Assembly: GCA_944472135.2 (NCBI GenBank)
Contig: OX235265.1
Location: 56,059,112-56,123,111 of the forward strand
Direction: 5' to 3'
Source: Trichobilharzia regenti
Taxonomy: Eukaryota; Platyhelminthes; Trematoda; Strigeidida; Schistosomatidae
Length of the DNA stretch: 64,000 nucleotides
The notes beneath the pieces were generated by a model. The model was not told the origin of the DNA and ran no database searches. It saw only the letters and a program-made list of their open reading frames with translations. Position 1 is the first letter of the stretch. Each line of letters begins with the position of its first letter. Below are positions 20,654 through 30,735 of this stretch, piece by piece. Position numbers and translations under genes: made by a program.

Positions 20654-23600
20654 GAAAAATTGTAAGCGCGCTTTTCGACTACTACGCTACATTTTGCTTA
20701 ATAATAAAAACTCTTATTTCTGTAAAATTTTATGCCAAGAGCTTGCGAAAACTATCACAATTATTAACCTTTCGAACACTGAATCCAAAAAATACAATCT
20801 TATTGACAGATAATACATATAACTAACTGTTTGGATTTGTGGAATTTTTAAACATAAACACATCTATAATTGTATATATTGTTGGATTTATATGTTCAAG
20901 TTGCTCCAAGTCAGTGAGTTTATGGTTAAGATATCATTTTAGTTAACTGTACTGAACTATATTGCATGTTGTCTTATTGTATAGTTGTCGTCGCTTTTTG
21001 CCCTTTTTTCTGTGAACTGTTTCCTTTGTTGATGTTGTTCTCATTGTTTGTCCGTTATTTTCTGATTTTGAGGGGAGCAACCCAAAAAGTTGCTTCTCTC
21101 TAAACTTTTACTTAATGTAATCATTCTTTTCTCAGGCGTGAGGCTAGCAACCCCACCCTGTAAACAAAATGCTACAGAACCTTCAGCAAAATGAACCTCT
21201 TGCACCAAAAGAAAAAGTCTGTGTAGGAACATGGAACGTCCGAACTATGTACGAGACTGGGAAAGCTGCCCAGATCGCCAACGAGATGAAAAGATACGGA
21301 ATACAAGTGCTGGGAATATGTGAGAGCAGATGGAATGGGAGTGGACTCACCAAATTGTCAACAGGTGAGTCAGTGATCTACTCCGGTCACCCAGAAGATA
21401 ACCACACGCACACCGAGGGCGTGGCTATCATGATGTCACCAACGGCAACGAAAGCCCTGATACAATGGGAGGCGATTTCGTCCAGGATAATGACCGCCAG
21501 GTTCAACTCCAAAGGAAGGAAAGTGTCAATCATACAATGTTATGCACCCACAAACAACGCAGACCTCGAGAAGAAAGAAGAATTCTACAGGCAACTACAG
21601 GCAACAATGGACAATACTCCAGCTGGCGACATGAAAATACTAATGGGAGACATGAACGCCAAACTGGGACCAGACAATACGGGAAGGGAACTCATCATGG
21701 GTAGAGAAGCTCTAGGAGAAATGAATGAAAACGGAGAACTCTTCGCCGACTTCTGCGCCTTCAACGAACTGGTGATTGGTGGCAGTGTATACAAGCACAA
21801 AGATATCCACAAGGCTACATGGGTGTCACCAGACGGGCAAACCAAAAACCAAATCGACTTCATCTCAATCTCAAGGAAGTGGAGGCGCAGCCTACTGGAC
21901 ACAAAAGCAAGAAGAGGAGCAGACGTTGGCTCAGACCACTATCTCGTACAAGGGACAATCCAAATCAAATTAAAAGCTTTCAGGGAATCAGGAGCTGCAG
22001 ATAGACCACAAGCCAAGTTCAACACTCAAAAGCTGAAGGACCAGGCTACAAAGGACATCTTCATTGCAAGCATAAAGGACAAAGCCGAGACACAAATCAA
22101 CACTAGCGAAGAGGTCGGCGTTGAAAAGCACTGGAACAACTTGAAAACGGTGTGGAGCCAAACCTGCATAGAAATTCTAGGCAGAAAAAAGAGACAGGAC
22201 AAACAGTGGCTCACTACGGACACTTGGAAACTAATAGAAGAGAGAAGGACAGTGAAGCAAAAGATTATCCAGTGCACTGACGAGCAACAAAAACAGGAGC
22301 TGAATGCAAGCTACAATACACTGAACAAAAGAGTGAAGAAAAGTGCCAGGGAAGACAAAAGAAAATATTATGAAACCATGGCAAACGAAGCAGAACAAGC
22401 TGCAGGCAAAGGAGACCTCGCCACACTCTACCAAACAACTAGGAACCTTTCGGGCAAACGTTCGACACAGATTAAGCCAATAAAGGACGACAATGGAAAG
22501 TCAATCACCAAAGAGGTGGAACAGAGAAAGCACTGGGTTGAACACTTCAAAAGACTTCTAAATCGTCCGCCACCTACAACACGTCCAGCAATACCAACAA
22601 CGGAAGCAGAACTACCAGTGAACACTGACCCCCCGACGAAATCAGAAGTCCTGAATGCAATCAAGATGCTTAAAGCTGGGAAAACACCGGGACCAGATGG
22701 AATCCCAGCAGAGGCTTTGAAAATAGACCCAGAGACAACAGCGGACTTGATGACACCACTGCTGGAGAAGGTGTGGAAAGAGGGCAAAGTACCCGAGGAT
22801 TGGAAGAACGGATACTTATTCAAACTTCCAAAGAAAGGAGACTTAAGTCAATGTAAAAACTGGCGTGGAATTATGCTTCTGTCCATTCCAAGCAAGATAC
22901 TAAGTCGCATCATCCTGGAGAGAATCAAACAAGCCCTAGATGAAAAACTTCGTCCGGAACAGGCTGGATTCAGGAGAAACAAATCATGTATTGATCAAAT
23001 CGCCACTCTACGGATCATCATTGAACAAAGCTTGGAATGGCAGTCACCTCTCTATCTCAACTTCATCGACTTTGAAAAGGCCTTCGACAGCGTCGATCGA
23101 GAGGTCATTTGGAAACTACTTCGCTACTACGGGGTCCCATCGACAATTATACACCTCATCCAACAGTTATACGACAATGCTGCATGCCAAGTAATCCACA
23201 ACGGGAAACTTACGGAAGCCTTCGAAGTGAGGACGGGAGTGAGGCAAGGCTGTCTACTATCACCAATGATCTTCCTGATTGCAATTGATTGGATAATGCG
23301 ACAGACAACGGCAACCAACGAGGGAACAGGCATAAAATGGACTGACACAAAAGACTTGGAGGATCTGGATTTCGCCGATGATATATGTCTGATTTCCCAT
23401 AAACTGGAAGATATGCAAGTGAAAAGTAACAAGTTGGCAGAAGAAGCATCAAAGATAGGACTTCACGTGAACATAGATAAAACAGAGATGATGAAGATTC
23501 CTAGCCAACATCAACAGCAACAACAACAGACAACAATAAGCATAAATGGGAAGAACCTGAAAGAAACAACCTCCTTCACCTACCTGGGAAGCATCGTCTC

Positions 23601-24177
23601 AACTACAGGCGGAACTGACGAGGACATCAAAGCCAGAATCGGAAAAGCAAGACAAGCTTTCATTACTCTCAAATCTGTGTGGAGGTCAACAGCACTCAGC
23701 ATCAAAAATAAGATCCGGATTTTCAACTCCAATGTGAAGTCAGTGCTACTATACGGATCAGAGACTTGGCGAGTCATAAAGAGCATCTCAAACAAACTTC
23801 AAACCTTCATTAACAACTGTCTCCGCTCAATACTCAAGATCAGATGGCCAGAAAAGATCAGCAACAGGGATCTCTGGGAGCGAACCAATCAGGAACCGAT
23901 TGTGAAACAAATAGGCAGAAAGAAATGGAGATGGATTGGCCATACGCTGAGGAAACCATCAAGTGACATCACTAGACAAGCCCTCGAGTGGAACCCGAAA
24001 GGGAGGCGGCGAGTTGGTCGTCCAAGGGTGACTTGGAGGAGGTCATGCGAGGAGGAGATGAAAGCATGTGGACAGACCTGGAGCAGGGTGAAAAAGTTGT
24101 CAGAAAACCGAAGTCAATGGAGGTGCGCAGCTGAAGCCCTATGTTCCTCTAGGAACTAAAGGATACAATAATAATAA
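20654..24177 (+). mobile_element. Complete RTE-clade (SR2-like) non-LTR retrotransposon
   Basis: A 3524-bp element with about 515 bp of 5' leader, one intact ORF, a very short 3' region and a simple ATAATAATAATT tail. A 14-bp duplication brackets it (20640-20653 and 24178-24191). Short 3' UTR and trinucleotide-rich tail are typical of RTE elements. All parts required for autonomous retrotransposition appear present, so it may be active or recently active. Confidence 0.9.
21169..24159 (+). CDS. RTE endonuclease-reverse transcriptase, intact
   Basis: A 996-residue protein. The N-terminal apurinic-type endonuclease runs from GTWNVRTM (about residue 17) to the catalytic SDH at 255-257. A basic linker follows, then the reverse transcriptase from about 490 (LKAGKTPGPDGIPAEAL) through the FIDFEKAFDS motif to FADD at 735-738. 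The C-terminal part is the RTE-type domain with KWRWIGH and GRRRVGRPRVTW. A His/Gln-rich run near 781-790 differs in length between copies. ATG is preceded by a long leader, and no internal stop occurs. SR2 or Perere-3-like by remembered motifs. Confidence 0.95.
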   Translation: MLQNLQQNEPLAPKEKVCVGTWNVRTMYETGKAAQIANEMKRYGIQVLGICESRWNGSGLTKLSTGESVIYSGHPEDNHTHTEGVAIMMSPTATKALIQWEAISSRIMTARFNSKGRKVSIIQCYAPTNNADLEKKEEFYRQLQATMDNTPAGDMKILMGDMNAKLGPDNTGRELIMGREALGEMNENGELFADFCAFNELVIGGSVYKHKDIHKATWVSPDGQTKNQIDFISISRKWRRSLLDTKARRGADVGSDHYLVQGTIQIKLKAFRESGAADRPQAKFNTQKLKDQATKDIFIASIKDKAETQINTSEEVGVEKHWNNLKTVWSQTCIEILGRKKRQDKQWLTTDTWKLIEERRTVKQKIIQCTDEQQKQELNASYNTLNKRVKKSAREDKRKYYETMANEAEQAAGKGDLATLYQTTRNLSGKRSTQIKPIKDDNGKSITKEVEQRKHWVEHFKRLLNRPPPTTRPAIPTTEAELPVNTDPPTKSEVLNAIKMLKAGKTPGPDGIPAEALKIDPETTADLMTPLLEKVWKEGKVPEDWKNGYLFKLPKKGDLSQCKNWRGIMLLSIPSKILSRIILERIKQALDEKLRPEQAGFRRNKSCIDQIATLRIIIEQSLEWQSPLYLNFIDFEKAFDSVDREVIWKLLRYYGVPSTIIHLIQQLYDNAACQVIHNGKLTEAFEVRTGVRQGCLLSPMIFLIAIDWIMRQTTATNEGTGIKWTDTKDLEDLDFADDICLISHKLEDMQVKSNKLAEEASKIGLHVNIDKTEMMKIPSQHQQQQQQTTISINGKNLKETTSFTYLGSIVSTTGGTDEDIKARIGKARQAFITLKSVWRSTALSIKNKIRIFNSNVKSVLLYGSETWRVIKSISNKLQTFINNCLRSILKIRWPEKISNRDLWERTNQEPIVKQIGRKKWRWIGHTLRKPSSDITRQALEWNPKGRRRVGRPRVTWRRSCEEEMKACGQTWSRVKKLSENRSQWRCAAEALCSSRN

Positions 24178-24191
24178 TTGACAGAAAACTC

Positions 24192-24514
24192 AAGCATGCA
24201 AGTGATGTGGGCAGGGCACCAAAATCAGTAGCGGTTATTCGTAGCCGTTTGGTGTCCAGAGAACAATTGAAGCAGCATTATTGTAGGAAGAACTATTAAT
24301 AATAGTATATATTTTCATTTTTGTCCATGAGGGACGCCAGTTTGGAGGCATCATCAATTCGATAAGGTACACATACTATTAGTAAGCATAGTTAGTAAAG
24401 ACAATATAGTCAGGTACATATTTTCCCCCGCTTATGGAGGATACAACAGTTGTATGGGCAGGCATAAGTACTGTTTAAATTACATAATTAAATTACATGA
24501 TTTACGGTTGCTAA
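24192..24514. other. No gene recognised
   Basis: AT-rich spacer between the RTE element and BEL-like element A; no supported feature. Confidence 0.45.
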
Positions 24515-24874
24515 AAGTCAAGACTCACAAACTTTCAATGTCCAGCATTTCTACATTCGGCCTCAGGCTGTCCCTCGAAGATTTCCAGAAACGATTAGTA
24601 TTAACAGACGAAAAATCAAAACAATTTTTGGTGGCTCAAACATAATTTATTCTACCGCAAACGTATAATCAAAAATGTTGTTATTACAGAGGAAGGTCTA
24701 AGAATAAATGTTATGACAACAAGTCACGATAATACTCCTGATAGTTTTCTGTCTTCCAGTGAACAGCGAACGATGAGACTATGACTAATGGATTGATGAC
24801 TCTCGCGAGAAACATAGAGTTGGGTTTGAGCAAACAACCATGATTTGATCGTTCAATCTTCTACTACATTGACA
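24515..24874 (-). repeat. BEL-like LTR (left LTR of element A)
   Basis: Ends TACATTGACA followed by CTCCCCGG, as in the other family copies; shares GATGAGACTATGACTAATGG with 35753-36106 but is diverged from the B and C LTRs. In gag orientation it is the 3' LTR, and GGGGAG directly abutting it could be the polypurine tract. Confidence 0.75.
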
Positions 24875-25599
24875 CTCCCCGGCAAATAGTGATCCATCCC
24901 TTTTTTCCATCACGAACAGTACACGTTGGCTTGGATATCATTGCGAGTACCTGGGTCACACGGACAAAGCTAGAATGGAAATCAAACAGAAGAGCCAACA
25001 CACCACAGGCATGCCCACAGCACAATCACACATGTCGATTACGACCTACGCCTTCCAGTTAAAGGAATCCTCTTGACATCTTGCAACACAGTCGCCACTT
25101 GCTAGAATGACTCTTGCAGAATGCAACGTGACCATAGCCTCACCTCATGATACCCTTCGCACGTCCTCTTATCTATTCACTACCAATTACCATTGCGATC
25201 GCCTGTCACTCATTCCGCCTCAGTTCTAGTAACTGTGATGTGTGCGAGCATTAGTTGACTACACCATTGCTCCCCGGCGTGTGGGACCACAGTCTAAATA
25301 GAAACATTCATTCTCAATAATTGATTTCACAGCTAATCATTATCTCTGTGTGCATGTAATTCTCAGCACTTGGCTCTCCAGCGTATACGACCCATCTGCT
25401 GTCTTTAACATCAATCAATTCATTCACGAATGTAGAAGACTCGAAACAACTTCAGAAGTAAGCACCACGAACAATTTGACAAAATTATGCATAACAACAA
25501 GATACGAAAACAACAAGTAAACGCAGTGAAACCAAACACAGATTGATATGACACAACACACGTATATACAAACAGTGCACATAACCTCGAGATCATGTC

Positions 25600-26290
25600 T
25601 TGAGGCAATCCCTTTGAAGAATCGCAGGACTCACACCAGTGTGCCTGAACCTTTTTTCAGGTTGACGATTGTAAGTTGAAGAATGTCACGACACAAACAA
25701 GATTAACCAACAATTTCATTAATTGGAACCCACTCAATTACTTAACACAAACATATGTACAATCAACACATCAAATGTTGTGGATTCTGCCTTGACGAAC
25801 TACCCTCGAAGAACTGTAATGTGCGTCGGTGGCACAGTGGTTAGGACTCTCGCCGACCATGCACATGGTCCGGGGTTCGAGCCCTCGCCGACGCACACCT
25901 GATATCTATGGTCGGCCTGCGAAATTTGGGCAACCGATATAACATGCTGAAAATTCCATACCTGTACCAAAAATACAGTGTGGAATGAAGCTGTAATCAA
26001 AAAATAAAAATAAAATAAATAAAGACATACAGCAGTACGCCTACATTCCTTCTCAGCTTGATGATACAAGTGAAAGACGTCCGGATACAAAGAAAATTAC
26101 CAACAGATAGATGAGAGGTGAGACCAATTCAGTATATACAACATGAACATATGTACAAAAATACACACCAAGTACGATGGACTAAGCTTCGACGTACTAC
26201 CCTTGGAGAATTGTAGGACTCACAGCAGTACACCTACAACCCTCCGCAGTTTGACGCCCTAGGCTGAAAAGTCGTCGCAGTTTATTTGCT
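25600..26290 (-). repeat. 3'-region tandem repeat of BEL-like element A
   Basis: Three related units, each with a GAAGAATTGTAGGACT-like block, ACAGCAGTACGCCTACA and a TCTCAGGTTGACG-like block, spaced about 190 bp apart once the SINE in the second unit is discounted. Same units occur three times in element B (30287-30735) and once in element C. Confidence 0.7.
25821..26023 (+). mobile_element. tRNA-headed SINE, copy 3 (inserted in element A)
   Basis: Plus-strand copy starting GTGCGTCGGTGGCACAGTGG, with the B-box GGTTCGAGCCC at about 25875, the shared body and an AAATAAAATAAATAAA-type tail. It interrupts a 3'-region repeat unit of BEL-like element A, so it is younger than that element. Confidence 0.88.
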
Positions 26291-26305
26291 GACCTCTTCT
26301 ATCAT

Positions 26306-27939
26306 CTATATCCTCAACCCTGAACGTTGACACGGCAACAAGGCGTAGCCACATAGCAATTTACTCCAACGATAATAATATTCAGATAGCAATCTGAAAC
26401 TTGAAATGCCTTTATTTGTGCAAGTCAGTTTAACAATTACCCTCTCATATACAGTTGGTTTATCCTCGCTAAACTGACCATTGACTTTCGTCCTTTCGAA
26501 CGGACTGACACTAGCATAGTGACAGCAAAAGACACACGATTTCATGGATGCCCCTATCGTTGTGGATGACAACACCAACGATGACCGACTGATACCAGTC
26601 GATAAACTTAGTGGTACTTGAGAAGCTGCTGTTGTTCGACCTTTAGAAGTTTGACTAACCGCAAGATCACTACCACTACTATTTTTTATTATTAGCTCTA
26701 ATTTAGCATTAACATCTGTTGATATGTGGTCTGCACACCGATCATTCACGCTGGCAGTCTCGTGATTATCCATACCTTCTGCAACCGCATCTTTCTTAAA
26801 GTTCACTTCACGTTCAAGCTGTACAGAACCTTTGTTTAACTCACTATTAGTAGTAGGCATTCTGCTCATCTCTTGATGACCAGCCGAAGACAAATCTTCA
26901 CTATCATCACCATTGTCAAAACTATGCACTTTACCTCTGTTTGTATGATCAAGTTCATCATTTGCAAACTCTTTAATAACATCAGTAGATGATTTGGGTT
27001 CTTCCTCACAGGTTTTACATCTTTACTCTGACTAGTAATACCTTGAAAACTTGTGGGGTAAGGAGCAGACTCTGAAACTGTAACTCCCTTCTTCTGCACA
27101 GACTGCGGTGTCGTCTGTGACACTCTATTCAACAATGGCTTACTGGTTGCAACTACAGGCTTCTTCACTGCACCATTATCGTCACACAATTCGTAGTCAG
27201 AACTTGATGACGCTGATTTCACATTTAGTTTACCGCTAAACTTGGTCACTTCTTCACAGTTCGCCCTTGTACGCACTTCTTGCAAACGTGTAAAACACAA
27301 CCGTGTTTGTCTCGCAACTTGTAACCTATCTGTAGAGGATGTCCCACGAAAGCTATTACACTCATTAAGTTTATATGGGTTACTAGACACCGTAAAGCTT
27401 TCTCGATATCCACTCCTCTGAAACCCTTTCGTCATAATTGATAGCGTTTTGCTCTCAGACTTCTCTATTCTACTGGCAAACCTGCTCATAGCTTGATTGA
27501 CACTATCTTTTACCAGTTTCAGAATATCATCGAACTTTGTCTTAATACCTTCATCCTCTATACAAGAGCTTATCTTCACCCACTTCCTATGCAGTCGAAT
27601 AGGTAAGCGTCTCGCCATCACCTCTAGGACGGAACTTGAGTTCAGATCACTCATGCAATTCATCAAAATCAACGTATTCTTGCAAGTCATCAGATTATCC
27701 AAAAACTCAGATAGTTCCATGGAGTCATCTTGTAATTGACTACCATTACCTTTAAGAAATTCGAATACGTTCCTTACAATCATTGAAAATCTTCCGAATC
27801 TTTGACGCAGTATACTCATATCCTCAGAGTATCCTTAGTTAAGGAGCATGAACTTGCGGCAGTGTATAGCTCTTGAAGCAACTCCGGTGCAGTACCTCAA
27901 CAAATACATCAACTTCATTTCATCATTTATTGGAAACCC
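26306..27939 (-). pseudogene. Gag-like gene of BEL-like element A, C-terminal part
   Basis: Homologous to the element B gene (30688-32680) from the LKLMYLLRYCTG region onward. It is damaged by a stop near 27837 and a frame change near 27000. Retained parts: the MSILRQRFGR block, the Ser-rich middle, and the C-terminal region ending in an aromatic, Leu-rich segment. The codons before it were displaced to 35429-35665 by the Gypsy insertion at 27940. No zinc knuckle, protease or polymerase motif follows. Confidence 0.78.
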
Positions 27940-28321
27940 CATAAGAGTTCTACTACGCCCTTAGAGTGAACCTATACTCTAAACACCCTTACAAACTTCT
28001 TCACCGTTTTGCGACCTTAGCAGTACACTACTCGACGCGCAAATACTGACGAACTGTATCGCGGTAAAAAGACTTGATGTGACAAGGGTACCTGGGAGAA
28101 TTATATTTTATTCGACGAAATATAAAATTCAACAAATAAAGAAGTCGTACAACTTATCTGCAGATGTTGCTGGAGGTAGGCTCGGAGAGTGTGCAGAAAG
28201 AGAGCACAACAAGAGAGCGAACCAATGAACGCACAGAAGAGTCACAACTCAAAAGACAAGAAGTCTATCACCGTGGGTGAGCGAGTTTAAACAAAAGTTC
28301 AAAGGTACAATGTGCACTACA
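27940..28321 (-). repeat. Gypsy LTR (left)
   Basis: 382 bp, ends GCACTACA. Its outer TG start has become CA. In gag orientation it is the 3' LTR, preceded by a run of eight G (AGGGGGGGGAT on minus) that could be the polypurine tract. A few differences from 35043-35424. Confidence 0.85.
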
Positions 28322-29216
28322 GGTTATCCCCCCCCTAGAAGGTTGGTGGGAAACCAGCAAGCTTCGATATACAAAAGTAGGATGGCTTTGCACAACAGCA
28401 ATGAGTGAATGCGAAGGTTTGAAGATGGGAATATTAAAAGAAATTTTACCGAAAGGAAAGAAAGCAAAAGAAAAGAAAAAAATTAAGGTAAGTTGGAAGT
28501 GGTTTGTACATGATTAGTGAAGTAAGACGGAATATAATAAGAAATGACGCTGGTGCCTTGTGTAGTTGTAAGCTTCTGCGGTTTGGTGTTGTTTTTTATC
28601 TTTCATATTTTTATTAATATTTTTAGTATTTTTTTATTGTATTGATATTTATCGATTCATTTTCTTTTAAGTCCGTACTACTACAAGCTTACTTATATGG
28701 AGGTCTGATGGTAAACCTCCGCCGCCGAGGCTGTCGTAGCAAGAAGGTGACTCATTATGTCTAACTTCCATTTTAGACCACTTCAACAGAACCTGGCAGT
28801 CATGTTAAAGGCAATCATTATACCAGCGTAGGATAAGGAGCAGGGTAAAATAAACAACAGAAGAGAATGGGAGAAGAGGTTAAGATTTCAAAATCGGCGT
28901 AAAGGTACTACAAAAGCTTGTGCGAAATCAATGCGAGGAAAACTGGTACAACTTGGAAGTAGTACGTTAGAATGAGATAAAACAAGGGAAGTTTCTACCC
29001 TGTGAGAACTTATAAAATTACAGAGAAGTTTGTACATAACCAATAGCTATGAGTAGTTATCATTACAAAAATTATTTTGTTCATGTTGCGAAGTGCATAC
29101 TAAGATGATGCATAATGTTTACAAGTGCGGTTCACAAAATAAATGAATTGCAGGAGGGCAAAAAAATCAGGAAAGTGACTCCAATCTGATACTTCGTCAA
29201 GTTGAGTGTGAGGGAG
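28322..29216. other. Residual internal Gypsy sequence without ORF
   Basis: About 0.9 kb between the left Gypsy LTR and BEL-like element B. No polymerase or integrase motif was seen in any frame. Presumed 3' end of the Gypsy element or a deletion product. Confidence 0.45.
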
Positions 29217-29575
29217 TGCCAGTCACGACCCATAAACCGTTACTCCCAGCTCTTGCTACGCTCGGGCACACGATATTCATTGCAGATTTTCACAAACGCT
29301 AAGTATTAACGGACGAAATACCAAAAGACCGATTGGCTACTCGAGGATATTTCATTATTACACCAACATATAAAAATAATGTTTTTACTACGGTCTGTGA
29401 ACAAATATTACAATAATAAATCACAAGATTACTTCTGATGGTTGTCTCCTGACTTCTTTCTGAACAGCGACCGATGAGACGATGACTGTCGTATTGATGC
29501 CTCCGCGAAAATTGGGGAAGTTGAATTTGAACAAACAACAATGAATTGATCGTTCAATCTTCAACTCCATTGACA
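29217..29575 (-). repeat. BEL-like LTR (left LTR of element B)
   Basis: Ends CTCCATTGACA then CTCCCCGG. Nearly identical in its inner half to the LTRs of element C. In gag orientation it is the 3' LTR. Confidence 0.85.
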
Positions 29576-30286
29576 CTCCCCGGCAAAAAAGGGATCCAAC
29601 CCTTTTTTCCTTCACGACCAATACACGTTGACTTGGATGCCATTGCGAGAACCTGGGTCACACGGACAGAGCTGAAATGGAAAACAAACAGAAAAGCCAA
29701 CACACCACAAGCATACCCACAGCACAATTTCACACATCGCTGACGACCTGCGCCTCCAGATAGAGACCTCCTCTTGACATCTTGCAACACAATCGCCACT
29801 TGCTAGAATGACTCTTGCAGAATGCAACGTGACCATAGCACCAACTCATGATACTCTACGCACATCCTCTTATCTACTCACTACCAAGTACCACTGAAAT
29901 CGCTTGTCACTCATTCTGCCTCAGTTCTAGTAACAGTGACGTATGCGAGCCTCAGTCGTTTACACTCTTTCTCCCCGGCGTGTCGGACCGCAGCTAACAA
30001 TTATCTCCGTGTGCATTTCACTCTCAGCAATAGCCTAGACTCCTCGGCGTATACGACCCATCTGCTGTCCTTAACATCAATCAATTCATTCATGGATGTA
30101 GAAGACTCGAAACAACTTCAGAAATAATCACTACGAAAATTTTAACAAAATTACGCAATAACAACAAGACACGAAAACAACAAGTAAACACAATTAATCC
30201 AAAATACACCAATTGATATGACACACCACACGTTTACACAAACAGTACAAACAAACTCGCAGATCGTGTCTCCATGTAATTCGTTT

Positions 30287-30735
30287 GAAGAATTGCAGGA
30301 CTTACACCAGTACGCCTACAACCCTTCTCAGGTTGACGATTGTAAGTTGAAGAATATCCGGACACAAACAAGATTAACCAACAATTACATCAATTGGAAC
30401 TCACACAATTATTTAACACAAACATATGTACAATAAACACATCAAATGTTGTCGATTCTGCCTTGACGAACTACCCTTGAAGAACTGTAGGACTTACAGC
30501 AGTACGCCTACATTCCTTCTCAGGTTGATGATCCAAGTGGAAGTCGTCCGGACACAAACAGAATTACCAACAGACAGATGACAGATGATATCAACTCAGT
30601 ATATACAATATGAACATATGTACGAAATCACACACTCAGCACATTGGACTGCTCATTGATGCGCTACCCTTTGAAGAATTGTAGGACTTACAGCAGTACG
30701 CCTACAACCCTTCTCAGGTTGACGCCGTAGGTTGG
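30287..30735 (-). repeat. 3'-region tandem repeat of BEL-like element B, about 190 bp x 2.3
   Basis: GAAGAATTGCAGGACTTACA-type units start at about 30287, 30478 and 30675. The most gag-proximal unit contains the last codons and stop of the gag-like ORF (VNLRRVVGVLL then stop at 30688). The corresponding place in element C has one unit only. Confidence 0.75.

Noticed and set aside
22428..22823. Long minus-strand ORFs within the RTE gene
   Set aside because: Shadow frames of a well-supported coding sequence.
25840..25900. A functional tRNA gene
   Set aside because: Only A- and B-box-like parts are present, the cloverleaf is not intact, and the sequence is joined to a SINE body in four copies.
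25880..25930. CTGATA ... GAAA in the SINE body as a hammerhead ribozyme
   Set aside because: The invariant CUGAUGA core is not present (CTGATATC instead) in any of the four copies, and no stem II can be drawn between the boxes.
29554..29836. Conserved small minus-strand ORFs beside the LTRs (also 41807-42089)
   Set aside because: They only mirror the repeated LTR-adjacent DNA, with no motif or independent support.
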